Source of the DNA: an uncultured Moraxella sp.
GTDB lineage: Bacteria; Pseudomonadota; Gammaproteobacteria; Pseudomonadales; Moraxellaceae
Direction: 5' to 3'
NCBI GenBank assembly: GCA_937889485.1
Contig: CALAPG010000409.1
Span: 1-6,481 of the forward strand
Length of the DNA: 6,481 bases
Below the pieces are notes generated by a model that saw only the letters and a list, made by a program, of their open reading frames with translations, made no database searches and was not told the DNA's origin. Position 1 is the first letter of the stretch, and each line of letters opens with the position of its first letter. Shown here piece after piece: positions 6,380 through 6,481 of this stretch. Both the position numbers and the translations under genes were made by a program.

Positions 6380-6409
6380 ACCGTTAAAATTTGCCATCAG
6401 TATAACGGT
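6380..6409. repeat. Spaced inverted repeat around the potA -10 and start site
   Basis: The arms ACCGTTA (6380-6386) and TAACGGT (6403-6409) are perfect 7-bp inverted copies with 16 bases between them, about 23 bases centre to centre. One arm overlaps the first two bases of the putative -10 box (6404-6399), and the predicted start point lies in the interval. This is a plausible repressor site spanning two helical turns, but it is inferred from position only. Confidence 0.4.
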
Positions 6410-6446
6410 TACGTCTAAAAAATGTTACTGTTAATTTTTGATTTTT
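6399..6446 (-). promoter_or_regulatory. Putative sigma-70 promoter of potABCD
   Basis: On the minus strand TATACT (6404-6399, five of six to consensus) is preceded at 18 bases by GTAACA (6428-6423, four of six). Two in-phase A-tracts, from the tandem repeat TCAAAAA TCAAAAA (6448-6435), fall at about -43 to -54, where an UP element would sit. The predicted start is near 6392, giving a leader of about 150 bases. A better -35 hexamer, TTAACA (6434-6429), is too far from the -10 box (24 bases) to pair with it. Confidence 0.4.
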
Positions 6447-6472
6447 GAGCAAACATAGCAAGGCTAGGGCAT

Positions 6473-6481
6473 AGATCGGAA
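6473..6481 (-). other. Partial Illumina adapter at the right end (artefact)
   Basis: The last nine bases AGATCGGAA equal the first nine of the common TruSeq adapter AGATCGGAAGAGC as read out of an insert. Nine bases alone would be weak, but their position at the extreme end and the full adapter at the left end make this an untrimmed remnant. Genomic sequence probably ends near 6472. Confidence 0.88.

Noticed and set aside
6241..6398. Riboswitch in the potA leader
   Set aside because: No known riboswitch core is recognisable, and there is no terminator or sequester hairpin next to the start codon; short dyads alone do not support it.

Overview
The window is a short contig of about 6.4 kb from a Gram-negative bacterium. 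It is most likely a gammaproteobacterium, and Moraxellaceae (Moraxella or Psychrobacter type) is my best guess. The guess rests on a glutathione reductase and a PotABCD set that align closely with the Escherichia coli proteins, moderate GC in the genes, and AT-rich gaps between them. No rRNA or other marker is present, so the family assignment is inference. Bases 1-29 are an Illumina TruSeq adapter and bases 6473-6481 match the first nine bases of the opposite-strand adapter. The real genomic sequence is therefore about 30-6472, and the window is probably a complete contig with untrimmed ends.

Layout: 30-653 (+) is the C-terminal part of an McrC-like PD-(D/E)xK nuclease subunit, cut by the contig edge. 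A 135-bp AT-rich gap (654-788) carries two overlapping palindromes and an extended -10 promoter. It leads into gor (789-2159, +), a full-length glutathione reductase. A strong bidirectional terminator (2178-2204) separates gor from a convergent minus-strand operon, read potA (6240-5068), potB (5075-4173), potC (4163-3360), potD (3348-2209). The genes of this operon overlap or lie 9-11 bp apart, and the ribosome-binding sites of potC and potD overlap the preceding stop codons. The 232-bp region 6241-6472 holds no gene. It contains a probable potA promoter and several repeats that look regulatory.

Function: PotA (ATPase), PotB and PotC (permeases) and PotD (substrate-binding lipoprotein) form a polyamine importer of the inner membrane. 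Gor keeps the cytosolic glutathione pool reduced with NADPH. The McrC fragment is the remnant of a modification-dependent restriction system whose McrB GTPase should lie off the left end. The operon and gor are ordinary housekeeping genes. I found no previously undescribed system. The points most worth a second look are the adapter artefacts (one creates a false start codon), the truncated restriction locus, the repeats upstream of gor and potA, altered ligand-pocket residues and a Tat-plus-lipobox signal in PotD, and a GxGxxG motif in Gor where the E. coli enzyme has GxGxxA.
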